Numbered from the stretch's first letter, positions 1 through 5,005 are shown. The stretch: 7,751 nucleotides of DNA from Candidatus Moranbacteria bacterium CG_4_9_14_3_um_filter_42_9 (GCA_002790635.1 PFVN01000076.1:1-7751), one strand, 5' to 3'. The notes: generated from the letters alone by a model not told the origin. Numbers and translations are program-made.

Positions 1-1
1 G

Positions 2-244
2 ATGGTCGGGCCGATCAAGCAGGCGTATTTGAATCAACGAATTCCGTCGGAACAACGGGCGACTATCCTTTCGTTTGATTCAATGATGGGAAGGGGTGGT
101 GCTGTTCTGGGACTTCTCGGTAGTGGTTATTTGGCCGAGCGATCTGGCATTCCGCTGACTTGGCTGGTGTCAGGTTGCATTTTGGCGGTAGGCGTCGCGG
201 TTTTCTACAAGCTAGGAAACGGCGAAAAAGCGCAATCGCCATAA
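2..244 (+). CDS. MFS transporter, C-terminal end (5' truncated by window)
   Basis: This is the last 80 residues of a multi-pass membrane transporter; the true start lies upstream of the window, so the ATG at position 2 need not be the start. A cytoplasmic-loop-like stretch (IPSEQRATILSF, about residues 15-26) leads into a Gly-rich helix (MMGRGGAVLGLLGSGYLAE, about 28-46), then a last hydrophobic helix (about 51-70, WLVSGCILAVGVAVFY) and a short polar tail. The pattern of Arg-Ala-Thr, then Ser-Met-x-Gly-Arg and a Gly-rich helix, is typical of the last third of Major Facilitator Superfamily proteins (helices 10-12). The substrate cannot be read from this fragment. It ends in TAA and is followed 6 nt later by an intrinsic terminator, so it is the last gene of its transcript. 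It is not the same protein as the MFS-like gene at the other end of the window. Confidence 0.75.
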   Translation: MVGPIKQAYLNQRIPSEQRATILSFDSMMGRGGAVLGLLGSGYLAERSGIPLTWLVSGCILAVGVAVFYKLGNGEKAQSP

Positions 245-250
245 CATGTT

Positions 251-286
251 AAAACGGCTTTGTCCAAATGGGCAAAACCGCTTTTT
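251..286 (+). terminator. Intrinsic terminator after the MFS gene
   Basis: The arms CGGCTTTGTCC (255-265) and GGGCAAAACCG (270-280) pair across a 4-nt loop with one G-U pair and one C-A mismatch. Outer A residues (251-254) can pair with the T run (282-286) around a bulged C. The T run begins right after the stem. The -35 of the next gene starts only 4 nt after the T run. Confidence 0.8.
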
Positions 287-289
287 CAT

Positions 290-318
290 TTGGCAAAAGT
301 TTATTTTTGAATTAAAAT
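290..318 (+). promoter_or_regulatory. Sigma70-type promoter of the S51 peptidase gene, leaderless
   Basis: A TTGGCA -35 (290-295) and a TAAAAT -10 (313-318) are separated by exactly 17 nt. The ATG of the next gene starts at 328, with 9 nt between the -10 and the start codon, so transcription should begin at or within a few bases of the ATG. No Shine-Dalgarno is present. The same elements and spacing occur before the HIT gene (2238-2266). Confidence 0.7.
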
Positions 319-327
319 AGCCTTAAT

Positions 328-1083
328 ATGGGCAAAATAATCGCCATTGGCGGCGGAGAAATCGGCCGGCCCGGTTATCTGGCAACAACAACTAAAATTG
401 ATAAGGAGATCATCAGATTGAGCGGCAAAAAATGTCCGAAGCTTCTTTTTATTCCAACGGCCAGTCTTGATTCTGAAGGGTATATAAAATCAGTCGAAAA
501 GCATTTCGGTAAAAGGTTGGGTTGTAAAGTCGACTCCCTTTGTCTGATCAAAGAAAAACTATCAAGCAAAGAGATTTCCAAAAAAATATTAAGCTCGGAT
601 ATCGTTTATGTTGGTGGCGGGAACACTTTGCGGATGATGAATGTGTGGAGGAAATTTAAGGTGGACAAAATTCTGAAAAAAGCTTATGAAAATGGCATTG
701 TTTTATCCGGCTTAATCGCCGGATCCATCTGCTGGTTTAAGGGCGGCAATAGCGACTCCAGAAAAATTAAAAATAAAAAAGCTAAGCCTATAAAAGTGAA
801 AGGATTAGGCTTTATAAATGCGCTTTGTTGTCCGCATTATGATATAGAAAAATATCGAAAAAAGTCTCTCAAAGAGATGATGAAAAAAACTGCCGGAGTA
901 GCAATTGCTCTTGAAAACTGCTCCGCGCTTGAAATAGTTGACGATAATTATCGGCTTATTATTTCAAAACACGGGAAAAGAGGGTATAAAGTTTTTTGGA
1001 ACAAAGGCAAGTTTTACAAAATTCCAATAAAGCCGGAAAAAAAGCTGATGCCCATAAGGAACTTGTTAAATAAATTTATATAA
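328..1083 (+). CDS. Peptidase E-like protein (family S51), nucleophile position changed to Ile
   Basis: This 251-residue protein has the features of the S51 (PepE/cyanophycinase-like) fold, within the class I glutamine-amidotransferase-like superfamily. Residues 4-12 give the N-terminal strand and Gly turn (IIAIGGGEI), 38-45 LLFIPTAS, and 94-100 YVGGGNT, the family's Gly-Gly-Asn motif. The nucleophile elbow is at 127-136 (SGLIAGSICW). In relatives this reads G-x-S-A-G-S-I-C-W, with the catalytic Ser at the position that is Ile130 here (codon ATC, 715-717). The conserved NSDS (141-144) and the CPHYD histidine (His170) remain. Family members cleave Asp-containing dipeptides or related substrates in the cytoplasm. 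This copy may be catalytically inactive, may use another residue, or may carry a one-base sequence error (AGC to ATC). It is a single-gene unit between the terminator at 251-286 and the hisG leader. The start is fixed by the promoter ending 9 nt upstream. Confidence 0.85.
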   Translation: MGKIIAIGGGEIGRPGYLATTTKIDKEIIRLSGKKCPKLLFIPTASLDSEGYIKSVEKHFGKRLGCKVDSLCLIKEKLSSKEISKKILSSDIVYVGGGNTLRMMNVWRKFKVDKILKKAYENGIVLSGLIAGSICWFKGGNSDSRKIKNKKAKPIKVKGLGFINALCCPHYDIEKYRKKSLKEMMKKTAGVAIALENCSALEIVDDNYRLIISKHGKRGYKVFWNKGKFYKIPIKPEKKLMPIRNLLNKFI

Positions 1084-1087
1084 AAAT

Positions 1088-1116
1088 TTGACAAAAAGTA
1101 AAAATATTGCTAGCCT
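1088..1116 (+). promoter_or_regulatory. Possible promoter of the hisG leader
   Basis: A perfect TTGACA (1088-1093) is followed after 17 nt by TAGCCT (1111-1116), which is preceded by TGC (1108-1110) as in an extended -10. The -35 is strong but the -10 hexamer is poor, so the placement is tentative. Transcription would start near 1123, about 15 nt before the leader ORF and about 180 nt before hisG. No clear terminator separates the S51 gene from here, so read-through is also possible. Confidence 0.45.
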
Positions 1117-1137
1117 TCAATTACAAATAACAAACCC

Positions 1138-1224
1138 ATGATCAGTCGTTACCGCAAAAACAGCATACTGCATGCGCATAATCCTCTACAACTAGGCTGT
1201 TTTTGTGTGTTTAAAAACTTTTAA
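1138..1224 (+). CDS. Putative leader peptide of hisG with a His-Ala-His control site
   Basis: A 28-codon ORF (ATG 1138, TAA 1222-1224) sits in the hisG leader and is too short for normal gene calling. Codons 12 and 14 are both CAT (1171-1173, 1177-1179), giving Leu-His-Ala-His-Asn-Pro. Enterobacterial his leader peptides have a run of seven His codons, so this is a weak version of that signal. Its position is the stronger evidence: a ribosome waiting at either His codon would cover RNA segment 1 (1155-1164) and leave segment 2 (1196-1205) free. There is no Shine-Dalgarno, and the possible promoter would place the start codon about 15 nt into the mRNA. Unusually, the stop codon lies 17 nt past segment 2 instead of between segments 1 and 2. 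The rest of the peptide (including CFCVF) resembles nothing I recognise. The ORF could be coincidental. Confidence 0.5.
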   Translation: MISRYRKNSILHAHNPLQLGCFCVFKNF

Positions 1225-1270
1225 AACTTATCAACTTTTAGATACAGAGAAACAGCCTAAAGGGCTGTTT
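1155..1270 (+). promoter_or_regulatory. Transcription attenuator of hisG: four mutually exclusive RNA segments
   Basis: Segment 1 is CAAAAACAGC (1155-1164), segment 2 GCTGTTTTTG (1196-1205; its 3-pairing part is AGGCTGTTT, 1194-1202), segment 3 AAACAGCCT (1250-1258) and segment 4 GGCTGTTT (1263-1270). Segments 1:2 pair perfectly over 10 bp, 2:3 perfectly over 9 bp and 3:4 perfectly over 8 bp. Because 2 and 3 each take part in two helices, only 1:2 with 3:4 (terminator on) or 2:3 alone (terminator off) can form. This is the protector, antiterminator and terminator order of the trp and his leaders of enteric bacteria. Segment 1 and the loop of 1:2 lie inside the leader ORF. The inferred logic is that shortage of charged tRNA-His stalls the ribosome on segment 1, 2:3 forms and hisG is transcribed. 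An RNA-binding protein or ligand could instead be the sensor. Confidence 0.75.
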
Positions 1271-1273
1271 TTT
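1250..1273 (+). terminator. Attenuating intrinsic terminator upstream of hisG
   Basis: AAACAGCC (1250-1257) pairs perfectly with GGCTGTTT (1263-1270) across a 5-nt loop (TAAAG), with six T residues at 1268-1273. It sits 31 nt before the hisG start with no full gene upstream of it in the leader, so it must be conditional. Its left arm is also perfectly complementary to 1194-1202, which can form an antiterminator. Confidence 0.85.
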
Positions 1274-1289
1274 AGTACATTAAAAACAC

Positions 1290-1298
1290 AGGAAGGGG
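1290..1298 (+). promoter_or_regulatory. Strong Shine-Dalgarno of hisG
   Basis: AGGAAGGGG lies 6 nt before the ATG at 1305, and it decides that start over the in-frame ATG at 1314. It is the only clear Shine-Dalgarno in the window; the other genes have none. It fits an mRNA with a long leader where the ribosome must be loaded internally. Confidence 0.85.
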
Positions 1299-1304
1299 AA
1301 AGCC

Positions 1305-2135
1305 ATGTTAGTAATGGGAATTGGAAATGGCAGTCTTTATGATCCAACTGTTCAACTGTTTGAAAGCGTGGGAGCAAGTTTTGTTTTGCAGGGGCGAAAG
1401 TTCAGGATCGCGGTAAACGGCATCAAGCTTATTAAGGAAGCGGTTATTATGCGGCCGGGAGATATTCCTGAGGCGGTTGCGGACGGAGTTTTGGACTTCG
1501 GGATATGCGGATGGGATCAGGTTGCGGAAAAACAGATGGAAGACAGCGTGATCAAAGTCGTAGAACTTCCATACGGCAAAAAGACAAGAGCGGCGGTAAG
1601 AGTGGTTGTTATAGGGAAAAATGAAAAATTTGTTGACCGACCGGATATTCTGGTTGCCGCGGAGTATCCGAATATTGCCAAGAAAATCTTCAAAAAGGCG
1701 AAAATTCGCCGGTCCGACGGAGGAACTGAACAAAAACTGGATCTGGGGAAATACAGTTTCGGCGTTTGCGTAACAGAAACGGGGAAAAGTATCAGAGAAA
1801 ACGGGCTGAAAATCGTAAGGGTTATCCTGGAGTCACCCGTAGTACTCATTGCGCGAAAACTCACCCCGCAGATCCAGTTATTGGGGGATTTGCTTTTGGG
1901 CGTACTGAATGCCGAGAAATACCTGCTTATCAAGATGAATGTGGAGAAGCGATTTTATGAGCGGATAATAAATTCCATTCCAGCCCTAAAATCCCCCACA
2001 ATCAGTAGATTGCTGCGAGGAGGCTATGCCATTGAGGCAGTGGTCGATAAGGATGGCATTGCCGATCTGATTATTCTGCTGCGTCAAAAAGGCGCAACAG
2101 ATATCTTGACACAGCAACTCGGTATCGTGATGTAG
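1305..2135 (+). CDS. hisG: ATP phosphoribosyltransferase, long form, with divergent PRPP loop
   Basis: HisG joins ATP and PRPP in the first step of histidine synthesis in the cytoplasm. The 276 residues match the long, hexameric form. The N-terminal strand has GNGSLYDPT (7-15), followed by the family motif MRPGDIPEAVADGVLDFGIC (49-68), AAEYPNIAKK (118-127), GGTEQK (139-144) and TETGKSIRENGL (157-168). A C-terminal ACT-like regulatory domain (about 198-273, LLGVLNAEKYLLIKMNV then LKSPTISRL) is present, which in relatives binds histidine for feedback inhibition. Two features are odd. The usual Pro-Lys-Gly near the N-terminus is Gly-Asn-Gly. The two Asp residues normally just before the phosphate-binding ETG (A-D-x-I-x-D) appear as Ser151 and Cys155. 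No other his gene is nearby. It has its own leader attenuator, Shine-Dalgarno and terminator, so it is a self-contained unit and possibly a transferred one. Family assignment is firm; full activity is less certain. Confidence 0.93.
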   Translation: MLVMGIGNGSLYDPTVQLFESVGASFVLQGRKFRIAVNGIKLIKEAVIMRPGDIPEAVADGVLDFGICGWDQVAEKQMEDSVIKVVELPYGKKTRAAVRVVVIGKNEKFVDRPDILVAAEYPNIAKKIFKKAKIRRSDGGTEQKLDLGKYSFGVCVTETGKSIRENGLKIVRVILESPVVLIARKLTPQIQLLGDLLLGVLNAEKYLLIKMNVEKRFYERIINSIPALKSPTISRLLRGGYAIEAVVDKDGIADLIILLRQKGATDILTQQLGIVM

Positions 2136-2160
2136 GCGTAATTAGTGAGGAGTTTTTTTA

Positions 2161-2192
2161 AAGCCTGTGACATCAATGCAAATCCAGGGCTT
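2161..2192 (+). other. Possible hairpin after hisG, role unknown
   Basis: AAGCC (2161-2165) can pair with GGCTT (2188-2192), extended by T-A and G-C around a bulged G. A T7 run lies just before it (2153-2159), not after it, so on the + strand it is not a terminator. It could stabilise the 3' end of the hisG transcript or be chance. Confidence 0.25.
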
Positions 2193-2200
2193 AGAAAGTA

Positions 2201-2235
2201 GTGGGCAAGAGAAATTTATTTCTTGCCCGCTTTTT
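2201..2235 (+). terminator. Intrinsic terminator of hisG
   Basis: GTGGGCAAGA (2201-2210) pairs with TCTTGCCCGC (2221-2230) over 10 bp with one G-U pair, around a 10-nt AT-rich loop, followed by T5 (2231-2235). It lies 65 nt after the hisG stop. The -35 of the next promoter starts 2 nt after the T run. Confidence 0.92.
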
Positions 2236-2237
2236 AT

Positions 2238-2266
2238 TTGGCAAAAAGCAAAAATAGTATTAAAAT
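2238..2266 (+). promoter_or_regulatory. Sigma70-type promoter of the HIT-proS-ispH operon, leaderless
   Basis: TTGGCA (2238-2243), a 17-nt spacer and TAAAAT (2261-2266) are followed by the ATG at 2275, only 8 nt after the -10. The hexamers, spacer length and the downstream AAGCCTATATGG closely copy the promoter at 290-318 (followed by AGCCTTAATATGG). No Shine-Dalgarno is present, so the mRNA should begin at or next to the start codon. Confidence 0.75.
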
Positions 2267-2274
2267 AAGCCTAT

Positions 2275-2727
2275 ATGGAAGGCTGTATTTTCTGCAAAAT
2301 CGCCAGCGGGGAAGCGCCATCGCACAAAGTTTGGGAGGACGAAAAGCATTTGGCGTTTTTGTCCATTTTTCCCAATACCCAAGGCGTGACCGTCGTTATC
2401 ACCAAAGAGCATTATCCCAGCTATGCATTTGATCTGCCTGACGCCGTTCTTAATGATCTAATGTTGGCCACAAAAAAGGTAGCCAAGCTTTTGGATGCCA
2501 AGTTGGAAGATGTCGGACGCTCAGCCATGGTTTTTGAGGGTTTCGGCGTCGATCATGTGCATGCTAAACTTTTTCCGATGCACGGGACCAATATTAAGGA
2601 ATGGAAGCCGCTGCACCACGGACTGGACCAATATTTTGAAACATATCCAGGCTATATCTCAACCCATGATGCCAAACGCGCAGATGACGATGAGCTGGCT
2701 GATTTAGCGCTGGATTTAAGAGAGTAA
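2275..2727 (+). CDS. HIT family protein with HxHxK variant of the histidine triad
   Basis: HIT proteins are small cytoplasmic nucleotide hydrolases or transferases that use a His triad. This 150-residue protein has the N-terminal CIFCKIASGE (4-13), with Cys4 and Cys7 as the usual zinc pair, and a core strand and loop with ITKEHYPSY (42-50). The triad region is GVDHVHAKLFPMHG (91-104). The standard motif is H-x-H-x-H-x-x, where the middle His attacks the phosphate. Here His94 and His96 are kept, but the third His is Lys98. That may alter substrate choice or activity, or mark a distinct HIT subfamily. The C-terminal tail (GLDQYFETYPGYISTHDA) is longer than in minimal Hint proteins. It is the first gene of a probable operon, with proS starting 9 nt after its stop. 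The start at 2275 is set by the promoter and by the first Cys pair lying at residues 4-7. Confidence 0.9.
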   Translation: MEGCIFCKIASGEAPSHKVWEDEKHLAFLSIFPNTQGVTVVITKEHYPSYAFDLPDAVLNDLMLATKKVAKLLDAKLEDVGRSAMVFEGFGVDHVHAKLFPMHGTNIKEWKPLHHGLDQYFETYPGYISTHDAKRADDDELADLALDLRE

Positions 2728-2736
2728 AATATTTTT

Positions 2737-3978
2737 ATGAAACAATCACAGCTTTTCACCAAAACTCAAAGGAACGCGCCGAAGGATGAGTCGAGCGTCA
2801 ACGCGCAGCTTCTGATCCGCGCCGGATTTGCGGACAAGCTGATGGCCGGCGTTTACACTCTTTTGCCGCTGGGACTTCGCGTTATGAAAAAAATAGAAAA
2901 TATCATCCGCGAGGAAATGAACGCCATCGGCGGCCAGGAACTTTTCATGCCAAGTCTTCAGCCGAAAGAAAATTGGCTGAAAACCGGCCGGTGGGACGCC
3001 ATGGACGATCTGTATAAAGTCAAAGACAAGAGCGACCGAGAATTCGCGCTTGGTCCGACGCATGAAGAGATAATTGTGCCTCTGGCGAAAAAATTCGTCA
3101 ATTCCTATAAAGACCTGCCTTTCGCCGCTTACCAATTTCAGAATAAATTTCGGATGGAGCTTCGCGCCAAATCCGGCATTTTGCGCGGGCGGGAATTCAT
3201 GATGAAAGACTCCTATTCATTTCATTTGAACGAAGAAGATTTAGATAATTATTATGAAAAAGCCAAAACAGCTTATTTCAACATTTTCGACCGGGCCGGA
3301 ATCAAAGACCAAACTTATCTGACTTTCGCTTCCGGCGGGACATTTTCCAAATATTCGCATGAATATCAAACAGCCACGCCAGCCGGAGAAGACATAATTT
3401 ACATCTGCGGCAAATGCTCTTTGGCCATCAATAAGGAAATAAAACCGGAAGTGGAAACTTGCCCGGAGTGCCAGGGCAAGGATTTTCGGGAAGAAAAAGC
3501 CATCGAGGTGGGGAATATTTTTAAACTCGGAACGAAATATAGCGCGCCTTTTGATCTGTCGGTTAAGGACGAAAAAGGGGAGAAAAAAACCTTGGTTATG
3601 GGCTGCTATGGCATTGGCCTCGGCCGGCTCATGGGAACGGTGGCAGAAGTTTATCATGATAACAGAGGCCTCATCTGGCCGGAATCGGTGGCGCCTTTCG
3701 CAGTCCATATTTTAAGTCTCAATAAGAATGCGGAAGCAGAAAAATTGTATAACGAACTGATGGGAAAAGGCATCGAAGTTTTGTATGACGACCGCGAAGC
3801 AAGCGCCGGAGAAAAGTTTGCCGATGCCGACCTTATCGGAATTCCATGTCAATTGATAGTGAGTGATAAAAATATGAAAGAAAATGAAGTCGAGATTAAA
3901 AACAGAAAGACGGGAGAAAAGAGTTTTGTTAAATTTAGTGCTGCAGAAATAATAAAAAATCTCAACGAAAAAAAATAA
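2737..3978 (+). CDS. proS: Prolyl-tRNA synthetase, short form without editing domain
   Basis: ProS charges tRNA-Pro with proline. The class II core is clear: motif 1 around RVMKKIENIIREEMNAIGG (48-66), GPTHEE (106-111), motif 2 FRMELRAKSGILRGREFMM (138-156), SHEY (207-210) and motif 3 MGCYGIGLGR (288-297). A C-terminal anticodon-binding domain (about 319-410) contains YDDREASAGEKFADADLIG. At 413 residues it is much shorter than the roughly 570 residues of E. coli ProS, because the INS editing domain between motifs 2 and 3 is missing. In its place is a small four-Cys unit (Cys224, Cys227, Cys242, Cys245; CGKC and CPEC), probably a zinc ribbon. Without INS, clearing of Ala-tRNA-Pro would need a separate factor or be absent. 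It lies 9 nt after the HIT gene, has no Shine-Dalgarno, and its stop overlaps the ispH start (TAATG). Confidence 0.96.
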   Translation: MKQSQLFTKTQRNAPKDESSVNAQLLIRAGFADKLMAGVYTLLPLGLRVMKKIENIIREEMNAIGGQELFMPSLQPKENWLKTGRWDAMDDLYKVKDKSDREFALGPTHEEIIVPLAKKFVNSYKDLPFAAYQFQNKFRMELRAKSGILRGREFMMKDSYSFHLNEEDLDNYYEKAKTAYFNIFDRAGIKDQTYLTFASGGTFSKYSHEYQTATPAGEDIIYICGKCSLAINKEIKPEVETCPECQGKDFREEKAIEVGNIFKLGTKYSAPFDLSVKDEKGEKKTLVMGCYGIGLGRLMGTVAEVYHDNRGLIWPESVAPFAVHILSLNKNAEAEKLYNELMGKGIEVLYDDREASAGEKFADADLIGIPCQLIVSDKNMKENEVEIKNRKTGEKSFVKFSAAEIIKNLNEKK

Positions 3979-4871
3979 TGCAAATTAATCTCAGTCAATT
4001 TGCCGGATTTTGTGATGGCGTGCGGCGCGCCTTTGAAACCGTGAGCAGGCTCGTCACTGAAGATCCGCAAGCCGACACTTTTGAATATCAGAGAAAAAAG
4101 ATGAAAAAGCCCGTTTTTGTTTTGGGTTCGCTGGTCCACAACCAAGACGTGGTGAACCGGATCGAAGAAAAAAGCATTAAAAAAATAAGTTTGGAAAAAT
4201 TAGAGAATTCGAAACCCGGAGAAATCGGAACTATCATCATCACGGCACACGGCATCGGGCCGCGGGTCTACGAAATAGCCAAAGCCAAAGGCATTGATCT
4301 CATTGACACGACTTGTCCGAAAGTCATCAAAGTGCAAAGACTGGCTCGGTCCTTCGTAAAAAAAGGCTACAATCTTATCTTGGTCGGCGACAAAGATCAT
4401 AAGGAAGTCAAAAGCATTTATGAGTGGGGCGGTGGAAAGGCACTGGTGATTTCCAGCGAAGAAGAATTGCAGGCCGTCAACTTTGACCCGACGCAAAAAA
4501 TTATAATTTTGTCCCAAACCACCCAAAGCCAGGATTTTTTGAAGTTGGTTTATGATTACATCAAAAAGAAATATAAGGACGTGGAAATCATCGATACCAT
4601 CTGTATGGAAACACGTCAAAGGCAGGATGAGCTGAAAAAGCTGGCCGAGAGGAGTGACGCGATGGTGATTATTGGCTCGACCGAGTCGGCCAATTCCACG
4701 CGACTGTATGAAATTTCCAAAAAAATCAATCCCAAATCGGTTTTTGTTTCACGGGTCGGTGAACTGGACGATGAATTTTTTGCAGACGCGAAAAAAGTCG
4801 GCGTGACGGCGGGTGCTTCCACACCGGAATGGATAATTAGCGAGGTAATTGAACATCTTAGTAAAATTTAA
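3978..4871 (+). CDS. ispH: 4-hydroxy-3-methylbut-2-enyl diphosphate reductase
   Basis: IspH (LytB) is the iron-sulfur enzyme of the last MEP-pathway step, reducing HMBPP to IPP and DMAPP. The 297 residues contain the three cluster cysteines: Cys12 in GFCDGVRRAF, Cys113 in DTTCPKV and Cys209 in DTICMETRQRQ. Substrate-site residues are also visible: His54 (VHN), His91 (AHGI), His141 and Glu143 (DHKEV, the latter at the proton-donor position), Thr181-182 (SQTT), Asn239 and Ser281 (GASTPEW). The usual G-S-x-N-S-S-N-S loop reads GSTESANS (233-240), so one conserved Asn is Glu and one Ser is Ala. This is a modest departure. The start codon shares one base with the proS stop, which suggests translational coupling and a shared mRNA. 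No other MEP gene is in view, so whether this cell makes HMBPP or gets it elsewhere is unknown. Confidence 0.95.
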   Translation: MQINLSQFAGFCDGVRRAFETVSRLVTEDPQADTFEYQRKKMKKPVFVLGSLVHNQDVVNRIEEKSIKKISLEKLENSKPGEIGTIIITAHGIGPRVYEIAKAKGIDLIDTTCPKVIKVQRLARSFVKKGYNLILVGDKDHKEVKSIYEWGGGKALVISSEEELQAVNFDPTQKIIILSQTTQSQDFLKLVYDYIKKKYKDVEIIDTICMETRQRQDELKKLAERSDAMVIIGSTESANSTRLYEISKKINPKSVFVSRVGELDDEFFADAKKVGVTAGASTPEWIISEVIEHLSKI

Positions 4872-4966
4872 ATCCAAATTTCAAAGCTCAAATTTCAAAT
4901 TTAAAAAATTTTTGTTCTTGGGATTTTAGGCTTGATTTAGCATTTGGATTTTAGATTTTGAAATTC
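4871..4966 (+). repeat. AT-rich spacer with direct and inverted repeats
   Basis: Directly after the ispH stop, CAAATTTCAAA occurs twice (4875-4885, 4889-4899). GGATTTTAG occurs twice further on (4921-4929, 4946-4954). AATCCAAAT (4871-4879) is perfectly complementary to ATTTGGATT (4942-4950), so the region can fold into a long imperfect hairpin on either strand. There is no GC-rich stem with a T run, so it is not a normal intrinsic terminator, although it could end or stabilise the ispH transcript. Such CAAATTTC-type low-complexity repeats are, as I recall, common between genes in Patescibacteria. The whole gap 4872-5039 holds no ORF of note. Confidence 0.6.
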
Positions 4967-4976
4967 TAAAAGTTAT

Positions 4977-5005
4977 TTGCCTTTTTCTTTATATTAGGCT
5001 ATATT
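4977..5005 (+). promoter_or_regulatory. Possible promoter of the response regulator-aspS operon
   Basis: TTGCCT (4977-4982), a 17-nt spacer and TATATT (5000-5005) give a plausible promoter, with a start near 5012 and an untranslated leader of about 28 nt before the ATG at 5040. The region is so AT-rich that other -10-like hexamers exist (for example TATACA 5006-5011). Confidence 0.4.

Noticed and set aside
1141..1273. T-box riboswitch upstream of hisG
   Set aside because: There is a terminator and antiterminator, but no T-box sequence (TGGNACCGCG-like) just before the terminator and no recognisable specifier stem. GTTACCGC at 1149-1156 is in the wrong place.
1517..1933. Antisense ORF of 138 codons inside hisG
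   Set aside because: It lies wholly within hisG, shows no family features, and has no promoter or ribosome site; it is a shadow of the coding frame.
1766..1960. Overlapping 64-codon + strand ORF inside hisG
   Set aside because: Very basic, featureless frame-shifted shadow of hisG with no start signal; hisG itself is continuous, so no frameshift is needed.
2176..2268. 30-codon ORF after hisG
   Set aside because: It runs straight through the hisG terminator and the next promoter, and has no properly placed ribosome site.
2223..2432. Alternative frame over the start of the HIT gene
   Set aside because: It covers the terminator arm and promoter and has no family features; the 2275 frame has the conserved Cys pair and triad.
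4871..4966. CRISPR array
   Set aside because: The repeats are only 9-11 nt, AT-only in character and unevenly spaced, with no spacer-sized unique segments or cas genes.
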